Below, piece by piece: positions 1 through 7,584 of a stretch of 64,000 nt of DNA (positions within the stretch are counted from its first letter, which is position 1; each line of letters starts with the position of its first letter). This DNA comes from Crocinitomix algicola (GTDB taxonomy: Bacteria > Bacteroidota > Bacteroidia > Flavobacteriales_D > Crocinitomicaceae): assembly GCF_001661595.2 (NCBI RefSeq), contig NZ_LYPF02000020.1, positions 48,095-112,094 of the forward strand, given 5' to 3'. The translations under genes were made by a program, and so were the position numbers. Under the pieces are notes generated by a model that was given only the letters and a program-made list of their open reading frames with translations, ran no database searches and had not been told where the DNA came from.

Positions 1-1
1 A

Positions 2-229
2 TATGATGGGGAATTATTAGAATTAGCAGAAAAATTAACATCTGGAGCTGGAGATGGTAGATTATCAAAGGACGATGCTTCACAAATTTTAGAAGCTGTT
101 ATGGACGGGAATAGCTATACAGATATCGAAAAAGCAACTGTTAAATATATCCGTGAGAATTATAAATGGACGGATGCTGCTGACGAGTGGTTCAGAACTG
201 AGATCAGAAAATGGGCTGCAACTAAATAA
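2..229 (+). CDS. 3' end of a hypothetical protein (partial)
   Basis: The window opens inside an open frame whose last 75 codons end in TAA at 227-229. The start lies outside the window. The visible tail contains DGRLSKDDA, which matches half of an EF-hand loop (Asp-Gly, Leu and a terminal acidic residue). The first two acidic ligands are absent, so calcium binding is doubtful. The tail ends in an aromatic, basic helix with WFRTEIRKW. I do not recognise the family with confidence. A hairpin with a T-run follows 24 bases downstream, consistent with the end of a transcription unit. The frame is read from the sequence and the function is unknown. Confidence 0.6.
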   Translation, partial: YDGELLELAEKLTSGAGDGRLSKDDASQILEAVMDGNSYTDIEKATVKYIRENYKWTDAADEWFRTEIRKWAATK

Positions 230-253
230 AAACACACTAAACATCTTGAAGAG

Positions 254-283
254 TCCCTCGTTTGATATAAACGGGGGATTTTT
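254..283 (+). terminator. Intrinsic terminator after the partial gene
   Basis: The arms TCCCTCGTTT (254-263) and AAACGGGGGA (269-278) pair with one G-T wobble around a 5-base loop and are followed by TTTTT. It lies just past the partial gene and touches the stop of the convergent DUF218 gene, so it may work in both directions. Confidence 0.75.
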
Positions 284-1049
284 ATATGTATCCAGAAATA
301 CGATAAGAAATATAACCTATCCATTCGTGAATTAAGCGGTACCAATCAATAAAGTTACTTGCATTTGGAATTAGATACTGATCAAAAGAATAACCTCTTA
401 TTTCTCCTGTATAATGATCAGTAGTGAAAGTATCAAAATTCTTAAAACCTGCTTTTTCAAAACAAGCTTTTGCTCTTTTCATATGCATTGCACTTGTCAC
501 CAATAAAACAGAATTTAATTCGGGATATTTTTCTAATAATTTCTTTGAAGCAGTAGCATTTTGATGCGTATTTTTTGATTCGTCTTCAACCAATATATCA
601 GCAGCTGGAATTCCGAAATCAATTAAATTTTGCTTGAATTGCTCGGCTTCATTCAACTCATCCTCTATCAAGTAACCATTTGAACCAGAGATTAGAATTT
701 TATCTACTTTCTTCAAATGATACAAATGCATTGCCTGCCATAACCGATCAGCACCTCTTCTTATGCTCAATCTTTTATGGTTATTATCATATTCTGCCAT
801 TCCGGTCAGAACAATAGCCACATCATAATGCTTTACATCTTTTATCTGCACCCCATCTTCCTCCCATAATCTTGCAAATTCAGAAAAAACTACAGTATTT
901 GTAAAAAATAAGGTGAAAATAATAGCCAAACGATAAGACCATTTTTTTAGCTTTTCCCGCTTAATTATCCAACCTAAAAAAACAAAAATGAGTATCCAGG
1001 AGAATGGATGCACTAAAAATGCGAAAACTTTCGACAGAATAAAGAACAT
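282..1049 (-). CDS. YdcF/ElyC-like DUF218 membrane protein
   Basis: 255 residues. Two hydrophobic segments near residues 5-25 and 38-56 anchor a soluble domain with the DUF218 pattern: VLTGM, a Tyr/Leu-rich helix, ISGSNG, an ESKNTHQNA block and VTSAMHMKRA. Family members (SanA, ElyC, YdcF) are inner-membrane proteins linked to envelope integrity and peptidoglycan precursor handling in enterobacteria. Their biochemical activity is unsettled, and transfer of that role here is inference. The gene stands alone, divergent from the mechanosensitive channel gene, so both envelope-stress functions may share the 77-bp intergenic region. Confidence 0.8.
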   Translation of the reverse strand: MFFILSKVFAFLVHPFSWILIFVFLGWIIKREKLKKWSYRLAIIFTLFFTNTVVFSEFARLWEEDGVQIKDVKHYDVAIVLTGMAEYDNNHKRLSIRRGADRLWQAMHLYHLKKVDKILISGSNGYLIEDELNEAEQFKQNLIDFGIPAADILVEDESKNTHQNATASKKLLEKYPELNSVLLVTSAMHMKRAKACFEKAGFKNFDTFTTDHYTGEIRGYSFDQYLIPNASNFIDWYRLIHEWIGYISYRISGYI

Positions 1050-1096
1050 AATCGATGATTAACAACAGTTGATTTAGACGCCCAAATATAATATAT

Positions 1097-1104
1097 TATC
1101 TTTG
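1097..1104 (+). promoter_or_regulatory. Bacteroidota -7 element before mscS-like gene
   Basis: TATCTTTG fits the Bacteroidota -7 consensus TAnnTTTG and lies 22 bases before the ATG. A TTTAG stretch ends 19 bases upstream and is a weak match to the -33 TTTG element. No mapping data exist here. Confidence 0.55.
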
Positions 1105-1126
1105 TTTCAAACTAAAAATAATTAAC

Positions 1127-1999
1127 ATGCAAGAAGAAACAATCGCTACAAATGAAGTAGCCGCTGAGGCCGCACAATCGGCAGAAAATTGGTCTTTTAA
1201 TTGGTCAGAATTACTGGATAAAGGGATTGAATATGGAACAAACCTAGTCATTGCAATTGCTGTTTTGGTGATTGGAATGATTATCGTTAAGCGAATTACC
1301 AAAACAGTATCCAAAGTGCTTTATAAGAGAGATTTTGACAAAGCTCTTCAAGGTTTTTTGGTTAGTTTGGTATCAGTATCACTGAAGGTATTGGTTGTAC
1401 TAACGGCACTCAGTCAATTAGGTGTTGAAATGACAAGTTTTATAGCCTTGTTAGGTGCCGCTGGTTTAGCAATTGGTATGGCATTCTCAGGAACTCTTGG
1501 GAATTTTGCAGGTGGCGTTATGCTCCTCATATTCAGACCATATAAAATTGGAGATTATATCGAGGCTCAAGGTGAAACCGGTGTCGTACAACAAATACAA
1601 ATTTTCAATACTATTTTACTTACCGTCGATAATAAAACGGTAATTGTTCCAAACGGAACAATGGCAAATGGTAACATCACCAACTACACAGAGCAAAAGA
1701 AGCGAAGAGTAGATTTCACAGTTGGGATTGCATACGGAGATGATTATGAAAAAGCAAAGAGCGTCTTAGAACGATTTATTGCTGAAGATGATAAGATTTT
1801 AAAAGATGAACCTAATTTTATTGGTTTAGTGACCCTTGCGGATAGCAGTGTTAACATCACTCTTCGAGTTTGGAGTAAAACCGAAGATTATTGGGATGTA
1901 TATTTTAGAATGAATGAACGTATTTACAAAGAATTCGGTAAAGAAGGCTTAAATATTCCGTTCCCTCAAATGGATTTACACGTACATAACGTGCAATAA
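1127..1999 (+). CDS. MscS-family small-conductance mechanosensitive channel
   Basis: 290 residues, the size of E. coli MscS (286). It has a short acidic N terminus, membrane helices near residues 36-54 and 70-92, and a Gly/Ala-rich third helix (about 97-128) with the pore-lining pattern LLGAAGLAIGMAFSG followed by GNFAGGVMLL. A soluble beta domain and an alpha/beta C-terminal vestibule follow, including VPNGTMANGNITNY. The family forms heptameric inner-membrane pores that release solutes on hypo-osmotic shock. A -7 element precedes it and a strong terminator follows, so it is probably monocistronic. Assignment to the MscS family is secure; the conductance type is not known. Confidence 0.92.
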   Translation: MQEETIATNEVAAEAAQSAENWSFNWSELLDKGIEYGTNLVIAIAVLVIGMIIVKRITKTVSKVLYKRDFDKALQGFLVSLVSVSLKVLVVLTALSQLGVEMTSFIALLGAAGLAIGMAFSGTLGNFAGGVMLLIFRPYKIGDYIEAQGETGVVQQIQIFNTILLTVDNKTVIVPNGTMANGNITNYTEQKKRRVDFTVGIAYGDDYEKAKSVLERFIAEDDKILKDEPNFIGLVTLADSSVNITLRVWSKTEDYWDVYFRMNERIYKEFGKEGLNIPFPQMDLHVHNVQ

Positions 2000-2014
2000 A
2001 ATTTTTTACAAGTC

Positions 2015-2051
2015 AAAAAAGGTCTTCACTACAAAAATGAAGGCCTTTTTT
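2015..2051. terminator. Bidirectional terminator between convergent genes
   Basis: AAAAAAGGTCTTCA (2015-2028) pairs with TGAAGGCCTTTTTT (2038-2051) around a 9-base loop. The A-run on one side and T-run on the other suit both the channel gene and the convergent glycosyltransferase, whose stop codon starts at 2050. Confidence 0.85.
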
Positions 2052-3300
2052 ATTTTAGCTCCAATTGGCGCAAGTGATGAAGTTGATCCTCCACCTTTTT
2101 TAAGTCACTTTGATCACCATTCGCCTTTAATAATTCATTAACTTGCGAATATAGTCCTTTGTCTGGTTTGCCATTATCTCTAAAGAAATGAACCATTTTA
2201 AGAACTTTAAAAGCATCCATCCATGTGAAGAAACGCTTTACAAAAGCCAATTCGGAACTTGAATTCTTTCTTATTTCAGATAGTGAATTTTGAAAATTCT
2301 GTTCTTCCAAAAACTTGCTTAAAATTGTTAAATCAAATGGATCCATTTTCCATTTAATTTGATCAAAATCTTCTGAGTATAATCGTGGAACTTGTTCTAT
2401 AAAAAATTTTAGTATAGAAAAAGTATCGAAATTATAAGTTAAAAACAAATCTTGTTCTCCACTTATCCATTCTCCTACCGCTCTACCTGTTCCGAAAGGC
2501 ACACGGTCAGAAACCCTTGGTGATGGAATTATTTTAGTTGTTTTTAATTCAGTAAATCCACCTAAGGCAATAATTTTATGAATAAAATAAAAATCCTCTC
2601 CGGCTTTTCTTTTATTCATACCTCCTTGTTTTTGATAAGCAAGTGATCGAACGGCCATACTTGAACCAACGGTATGGAATGCATAAGGTAAATTTGCGAA
2701 TTCCAAGGCGAGCTTATAATACCTCAAGTGTAGTTCATAATTTGTAATGCCCGAATAAATTCCTGCTGAAAATTCTTGCCCACTCAGAGGATGTTCAAAA
2801 TGAATGGCACAACCAGGAGATTTTGGATGAATTTTAAAATGCTCAATTAGTTCAGTAAGATAATTTTTTTCGCAGATTGCATCCGCATCAAAACAGGCTA
2901 TAATTCCATCTTTGTTTATTTGATCAAACCGAGCAACAGCCTCATCCATACCTATCTTTCTTGCTAAACCAACTCCAGCATGTTTCTTTGGTAAATTTTC
3001 TTCATGAATCGTAAAACCTTTAATCGAATCTTCATTAACCTTTTTAAAAAAAGTATTTGCCAGTTTAACGGTACTCTGATTATTAGTCTTAATGCCTTCA
3101 TCATGATGAACACCAGAATTGACGACCAAAATTATTTCGACAGCTTCTTTTGGACGATCGGCAGCAAACAACGATTCTAGTGTTTTGAGAACATTTTTTT
3201 CATTAAAACATGGAATGACCACAATTAGACCTAGATCCGTCCTTGGAGGGGTATTGATCGAAGGCGGTTGAAAACCGTATTTATCAAGATAAAAATTCAT
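2050..3300 (-). CDS. Family 2 glycosyltransferase
   Basis: 416 residues from the ATG at 3300. The frame extends three bases further to a TTG, but the ATG fits better because its A is shared with the pdxH stop (TGATG), the usual coupling arrangement. The N-terminal nucleotide-sugar fold has IVVIPCFNE, and the metal-binding region reads CFDADAICEKNYL, so the GT-A signature is present. The rest is soluble, with no clear membrane helix. The target is unknown. Translational coupling to pdxH is seen in the sequence, but a metabolic link between the two is not obvious. Confidence 0.82.
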   Translation of the reverse strand: MNFYLDKYGFQPPSINTPPRTDLGLIVVIPCFNEKNVLKTLESLFAADRPKEAVEIILVVNSGVHHDEGIKTNNQSTVKLANTFFKKVNEDSIKGFTIHEENLPKKHAGVGLARKIGMDEAVARFDQINKDGIIACFDADAICEKNYLTELIEHFKIHPKSPGCAIHFEHPLSGQEFSAGIYSGITNYELHLRYYKLALEFANLPYAFHTVGSSMAVRSLAYQKQGGMNKRKAGEDFYFIHKIIALGGFTELKTTKIIPSPRVSDRVPFGTGRAVGEWISGEQDLFLTYNFDTFSILKFFIEQVPRLYSEDFDQIKWKMDPFDLTILSKFLEEQNFQNSLSEIRKNSSSELAFVKRFFTWMDAFKVLKMVHFFRDNGKPDKGLYSQVNELLKANGDQSDLKKVEDQLHHLRQLELK

Positions 3301-3938
3301 CAAGGCGCTAATCGATCAATTTTCCAAGCGTCATTAATTTTATCAAAAGCGTAACGGTCATGAAGTCTTCCTTCACGACCTTGCCAGAATTCAAAATAAG
3401 TAGGAATAACTTTCAAACCTCCCCAATGAGGAGGACGTGGAACTTCATTTGGAAATTTTTCTTCAAATTCAGAAAACCGCGTATTTAATACCGCTCTACT
3501 TTCAATAGACGTGCTTTGATTTGAAGCCCAGGCTCCTATTTTTGACTTTCTAGGACGACTGTTAAAATATTCATCCGATTTTTCGCTACTCACCTTTTCT
3601 ACATTACCTTCAATTCGCACTTGACGTTGAGAACAAGGCCAATGAAAAAGAAGTGCTACATTAGGGTTAGCGATAATTTCCTCTCCTTTCCTACTCGTAT
3701 AATTGGTATACATAATAAAACCCTCATCATCCATCTCGCGCATGTACAATATTCGGGATGCTGCCCCACCGTTTTTAGCAACTGTGGAAAAAGTAACTGT
3801 GTGCGGTTCAAAACAATCATTTTCAATCGCATCCTGCATCCAATCAGCAAACATTTTCATTGGATTTTGAGTTGTTAAGCCCTCTAGTTTCCCTTTTAAG
3901 AAATCCTCTCTTAACTCATACTTTTTTCCAGTTGACAT
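3300..3938 (-). CDS. pdxH: Pyridoxamine 5'-phosphate oxidase
   Basis: 212 residues from ATG at 3938; an in-frame TTG three codons upstream is less likely. It oxidises pyridoxamine or pyridoxine 5'-phosphate to pyridoxal 5'-phosphate with FMN, in the cytoplasm. Family motifs are clear: SRILYMREMDDEGFIMYTN, SRKGEEI, ALLFHWPCSQRQVRIEG, the EYFNSRPRKSKIGAWAS substrate loop, and a C-terminal FWQGREGRLHDR followed by WKIDRLAP. Length and order match bacterial PdxH closely. It lies 10 bases after the DUF4494 gene and overlaps the glycosyltransferase start by one base, so the three genes probably form one operon. Confidence 0.96.
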   Translation of the reverse strand: MSTGKKYELREDFLKGKLEGLTTQNPMKMFADWMQDAIENDCFEPHTVTFSTVAKNGGAASRILYMREMDDEGFIMYTNYTSRKGEEIIANPNVALLFHWPCSQRQVRIEGNVEKVSSEKSDEYFNSRPRKSKIGAWASNQSTSIESRAVLNTRFSEFEEKFPNEVPRPPHWGGLKVIPTYFEFWQGREGRLHDRYAFDKINDAWKIDRLAP

Positions 3939-3948
3939 AGTTAACAAT

Positions 3949-4491
3949 TTATTCTTCTTCGCTTGCGTTGAAGGCTACATTGACATTCGGTGAAATTATT
4001 TCTTCTTCCTCTTCTTGCGGAGCAATTGAACCTCCTCCATTGTATTCATCTCCTTCAACTTCTCCTGGTTCAAATGGGAATATTTCAACAATTGGAGTCA
4101 CAGAAATCATTGGTATTTCAAAGGTAACCATCAAACCTTTTAAACTTTCTTCAATTCTTTCGTAGGCTGATTTTACTGAATGAGCTGAAACTAAAAAATT
4201 ATTATTGACCTTTTTTTCTTTTCCAGAATCTGCATCTTCAGTAATATATGACACTTTACATTTGTACCAATCCTCTGCATCGTCATAATGAAAAATATCA
4301 GCGTAATCTGTTTTCGCTATTGATGTCACTAAAAATTCACCTCTCACAAATTCACCAACTTCTTGATAAATTCTTGCTTCTGCCTCTGTAAATGACAATG
4401 AACTCACCAAATATGGTTCAGTCACCCGTTTTAGCGTTCCATCTTGAAATTCTTTTGTAAACTTTACTTTTACGGTATACCAACTATTCAT
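3949..4491 (-). CDS. DUF4494 domain protein
   Basis: 180 residues. It begins MNSWYTVKVKF and has two similar halves, each with a W-Y-x-V/C-K-V strand followed by a stretch on incorporated tags (SFTEAEARIYQEV and SAHSVKSAYERIEE). This is typical of the Bacteroidota family DUF4494, which has no known function. The last 40 residues are acidic, with EEEEEE-like runs, and low in complexity. No signal peptide or membrane helix is seen, so it is probably cytoplasmic. It is first in the pdxH-glycosyltransferase unit, 10 bases before pdxH. Confidence 0.8.
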   Translation of the reverse strand: MNSWYTVKVKFTKEFQDGTLKRVTEPYLVSSLSFTEAEARIYQEVGEFVRGEFLVTSIAKTDYADIFHYDDAEDWYKCKVSYITEDADSGKEKKVNNNFLVSAHSVKSAYERIEESLKGLMVTFEIPMISVTPIVEIFPFEPGEVEGDEYNGGGSIAPQEEEEEIISPNVNVAFNASEEE

Positions 4492-4646
4492 GTGCTAAAA
4501 TTAATTTGCACAAAAATAAGGATATTCAACTAGGAATAAGAAAAAGTTGCTTGGAATTTAACTTGAATAAACAATAGTTTTAATCAACCATACAGACTCC
4601 CACTTATAAAATGAAAACAGTTGGAATTGATTTACACAAGCCTGAC

Positions 4647-5726
4647 TTAAAACTCATATATTTTACCGTTCCACCATACTGCAAATGCGGTTCTGCTGAA
4701 CTTTAACAAGATTGTATTCCCTTGTAATCTAAAACTTTCAACCCGTTGACGCGTAATTTCAATTTCTTTCCCTCTTACAAAAGCATTTACACCTCCCCAT
4801 TGATTAGTAAACGCCATAATCCCCCCATCAATTTGAGGTTCAACTACAGTGCTATTATAGATTCGATAAATATTCTCATTATACCAAACTTTTGTGGCTC
4901 CAATATCATTGAAAACTACTAAACTGTCACGAACAATAATATTCTGAAGATCATAACCAAGTTCGGAAATTCGTTCTTCCCGATACACCCGATGAACCCC
5001 ACCGGCATCTTGATAATAAATAAAATTATCTCCACACTGATAGCGCTGAGCATGCTGTTGTTCTGCATCTATAACATAACCATTATCGAACACTGTAAAC
5101 GTACCATTTATTGGATCATTAAAAGCTGCTACATCCTGTCCACAAGAAAAATCTAAATGTTGATTCGTACTTAAAAGGTTAAAGAATTTTCCACGCCAAA
5201 ATAACTGAGCGCTACCTGTATTATCCCGATAAACAAATACATTAGAACCAACGTTAGAAGCCGAGAAGGGATAATCCCCAACTACCATAGCGACATCTCT
5301 TACTTCATCTTGATAATAATATTTTACATAGCCACCTATAGCATCTTGAAATACAACAAGGCTGTCACCATAACCATAGCCTAAAGCATTAGAAGTTAGT
5401 ATGTGACGAATCCCTCTGTCAAAAACTCGAATCACATTTGCTGTCCGCATAACTAATAGATTGTCAGTTACGTGAATGTCGTTGTAGGTTTGCCCCATTA
5501 AGGTTTGTTCTCCTTCATAAATAACAAATACATCTCCTTTCGAATCGACAAAACAAACATATTCGTTTCCTACAAAAACCTCTGCTGCCTGCTGATAATA
5601 AATTTTCTCAAAAATTCCAGAATTGAACTGAAAAAGTCTAAAGTTTGCATCCGTGAAAACATTCATGTTTTGACCAAACAGCGAACTTGTAATTAAAGTA
5701 AAGAATAGAATAATTATATATTTCAT
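4647..5726 (-). CDS. Secreted hypothetical protein with propeller-like repeats
   Basis: 359 residues. A signal peptide is obvious (hydrophobic core at residues 3-16, then SLFGQ), so the protein is exported. The mature part is built from repeats of roughly 45 residues, each with a Phe/Val-rich strand, an aspartate turn and a Y-Y-x-D/E hairpin (for example VVFQDAIGGYVKYYYQDE and IYYQDAGGVHRVYRE). These suggest a beta propeller, but I cannot assign a family. There is no type IX sorting tail. It lies downstream of the protease terminator and so must have its own promoter. Confidence 0.6.
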   Translation of the reverse strand: MKYIIILFFTLITSSLFGQNMNVFTDANFRLFQFNSGIFEKIYYQQAAEVFVGNEYVCFVDSKGDVFVIYEGEQTLMGQTYNDIHVTDNLLVMRTANVIRVFDRGIRHILTSNALGYGYGDSLVVFQDAIGGYVKYYYQDEVRDVAMVVGDYPFSASNVGSNVFVYRDNTGSAQLFWRGKFFNLLSTNQHLDFSCGQDVAAFNDPINGTFTVFDNGYVIDAEQQHAQRYQCGDNFIYYQDAGGVHRVYREERISELGYDLQNIIVRDSLVVFNDIGATKVWYNENIYRIYNSTVVEPQIDGGIMAFTNQWGGVNAFVRGKEIEITRQRVESFRLQGNTILLKFSRTAFAVWWNGKIYEF

Positions 5727-5752
5727 AAGTACGAATATGGGAATAATTTTAA

Positions 5753-5789
5753 CAAAAAAAATGCCAACATCGTGTTGATGTTGGCATTT
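5753..5789 (-). terminator. Terminator of the 540-residue subtilisin gene
   Basis: AAATGCCAACATC (5759-5771) and GATGTTGGCATTT (5777-5789) form a perfect 13-bp stem with a 5-base loop. The A-run at 5753-5761 reads as a U-run on the minus strand, just past the protease stop. Confidence 0.9.
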
Positions 5790-5808
5790 AAACGAATTCT
5801 ATAATAAA

Positions 5809-7431
5809 TTATTTTGCCGTTTTTTCAATTGCTAATTCAACAGCATTGTATGTATTCACAATTCCTCCAGTTGAACTTAGTGTTTTAAACGGAACTTCAT
5901 TATCTGATGTTCCTGGCAGCGGAGTAGTTAAATCAATTTTTTGCACAGATTCAAAAATGATATCTCTAATCTCAAACATTGTCAATTCCGGAAAATAAGA
6001 TTTTAACAATGCCGCTAATCCAGCAACCATTGGAGATGCCATTGATGTTCCTTGAATTGCAGCATACTCATTGTTCGGAGTTGTAGCATAAATCTCTAAT
6101 CCAGGAGCAAATACATCCACCATTTCTTCATCATAATTTGAAAAAGTAGCTGCAAGACCTTGTTGTTTTAATCCACCTTCTTTACTTAATTTTGCTTTTT
6201 TATAACGTGTTGAAGCACCTACTTCAATCCAGTTCTTAAACTCCTCATTCATTGAAGGGTATTTAGGAGAAGGGAAATTAGATTCCTTTCCAATGTCCTT
6301 AGAAGAATTTCCAGCAGCATGACAAATCAAAACACCTTTTTCTTCTGCGTAACGAATTGCCTTTATAACCTCTTCTTGATAAGGTGAAAATGCTTTACCG
6401 AAACTTCCGTTAATAATTTGTGCTCCATTATCAACCGCATAACGAATTGCTAAAGCAACATCTTTATCACGCTCATCACCATCAGGAATAGCACGTACCG
6501 ACATAATAAGTACATTATCAGCAACACCATCGTTACCTATCCCGTTATTTCGTGTAGCAGCAATAATTCCCGCTACATGCGTTCCGTGAAACGCGTCAGG
6601 ACCTTCTACGATATTATTTCCATAATTTACATCACTAAAATCTGATGGATCATCTCCCACTACTGAACGTGCATCCAAATCCACATTGTAGTGATAGTTC
6701 AATTGACCGTTAAAATAATCGAAAGCACCTTGTAATTGCTCCTTAACATCTTCGACAGAGGCACCGCTTTTTGCTAAAGGATAAATTAAGTTTGCAGACT
6801 CGCCAACTTTAGGATCCTTTAATGCCTTTTTAAGGTCTTTTTTAGAATAAGCTCCACCAAAATGCTTTACTAACTCTGCATCAGCTGATTGGTACTTTTC
6901 CAAAATTCCTTCGTACTGTTTGATTTGTGCAGTACGTTGTTTTACTGTACCTTCTACTTCATCACGATAAACCTTATATTTTTCAAACTCGGCTTTATCA
7001 GAAGCAGGTATGTCAGAATCACTTTTACCCGCGTACTTTTCATGATATTTTTTATATAAACGAGTTACCTCTAACTGCTCATGGTTTATATTTTCGCCGT
7101 CAGGATTCCCTAAAAAACTCCATCCGTTTACATCATCAATATAACCATTGTTATCGTCATCTATTCCATTCCCTGGAATTTCATCCTTGTTTACCCAAAT
7201 AGAACCTTGAAGATCTTCGTGCTCAATATCCACACCTGAATCAATAACGGCTACAACAACTTTTTCAGCAGGTTTTTTATCTGCTAGTAGTTTAGCATAA
7301 GCTTTATCAGTGCTCATACCGTATTTTGCACCATTATACCAATTCAAGATTTTCTTATCCACATCTTGAGCCCCTGCGTTATAAGCAAATAACAAGGCTG
7401 AAGCGACAAGTATTTTATTCATGTTGTTCAT
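5809..7431 (-). CDS. Secreted subtilisin-like serine protease (S8)
   Basis: 540 residues. A signal peptide (residues 1-21, ending NAGAQ) is followed directly by the catalytic domain. The triad is complete: Asp64 in AVIDSGVD, His282 in FHGTHVAG and Ser463 in GTSMASPMVAG. Asn375 in CHAAGNSS is the oxyanion residue. An Asp/Asn-rich DDDNNGYIDD at 91-100 may bind calcium. Unusually, about 170 helical, Lys/Glu-rich residues (110-275) separate Asp from His. There is no C-terminal sorting domain, so it is probably periplasmic or exported another way. It is divergent from a second S8 protease gene, with 153 bp between them. The substrate is unknown. Confidence 0.93.
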   Translation of the reverse strand: MNNMNKILVASALLFAYNAGAQDVDKKILNWYNGAKYGMSTDKAYAKLLADKKPAEKVVVAVIDSGVDIEHEDLQGSIWVNKDEIPGNGIDDDNNGYIDDVNGWSFLGNPDGENINHEQLEVTRLYKKYHEKYAGKSDSDIPASDKAEFEKYKVYRDEVEGTVKQRTAQIKQYEGILEKYQSADAELVKHFGGAYSKKDLKKALKDPKVGESANLIYPLAKSGASVEDVKEQLQGAFDYFNGQLNYHYNVDLDARSVVGDDPSDFSDVNYGNNIVEGPDAFHGTHVAGIIAATRNNGIGNDGVADNVLIMSVRAIPDGDERDKDVALAIRYAVDNGAQIINGSFGKAFSPYQEEVIKAIRYAEEKGVLICHAAGNSSKDIGKESNFPSPKYPSMNEEFKNWIEVGASTRYKKAKLSKEGGLKQQGLAATFSNYDEEMVDVFAPGLEIYATTPNNEYAAIQGTSMASPMVAGLAALLKSYFPELTMFEIRDIIFESVQKIDLTTPLPGTSDNEVPFKTLSSTGGIVNTYNAVELAIEKTAK

Positions 7432-7584
7432 ATTATATATTTAGTCCGCTAAAATTACAAGAATTCTTTCAAAAAGTCACCATGAACTACACAAAAGGTT
7501 GAATTGCTCAATAATCGCAAAAAAATAATGTTAAATTCGTTAAACCTTCACTATATTAATTACGTCAATTGTAAAAATCTTCAT

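Noticed and set aside
7504..7584. Longer start for the type IX-secreted protease.
   Set aside because: It would place 27 polar residues before the clear signal peptide beginning at 7585.
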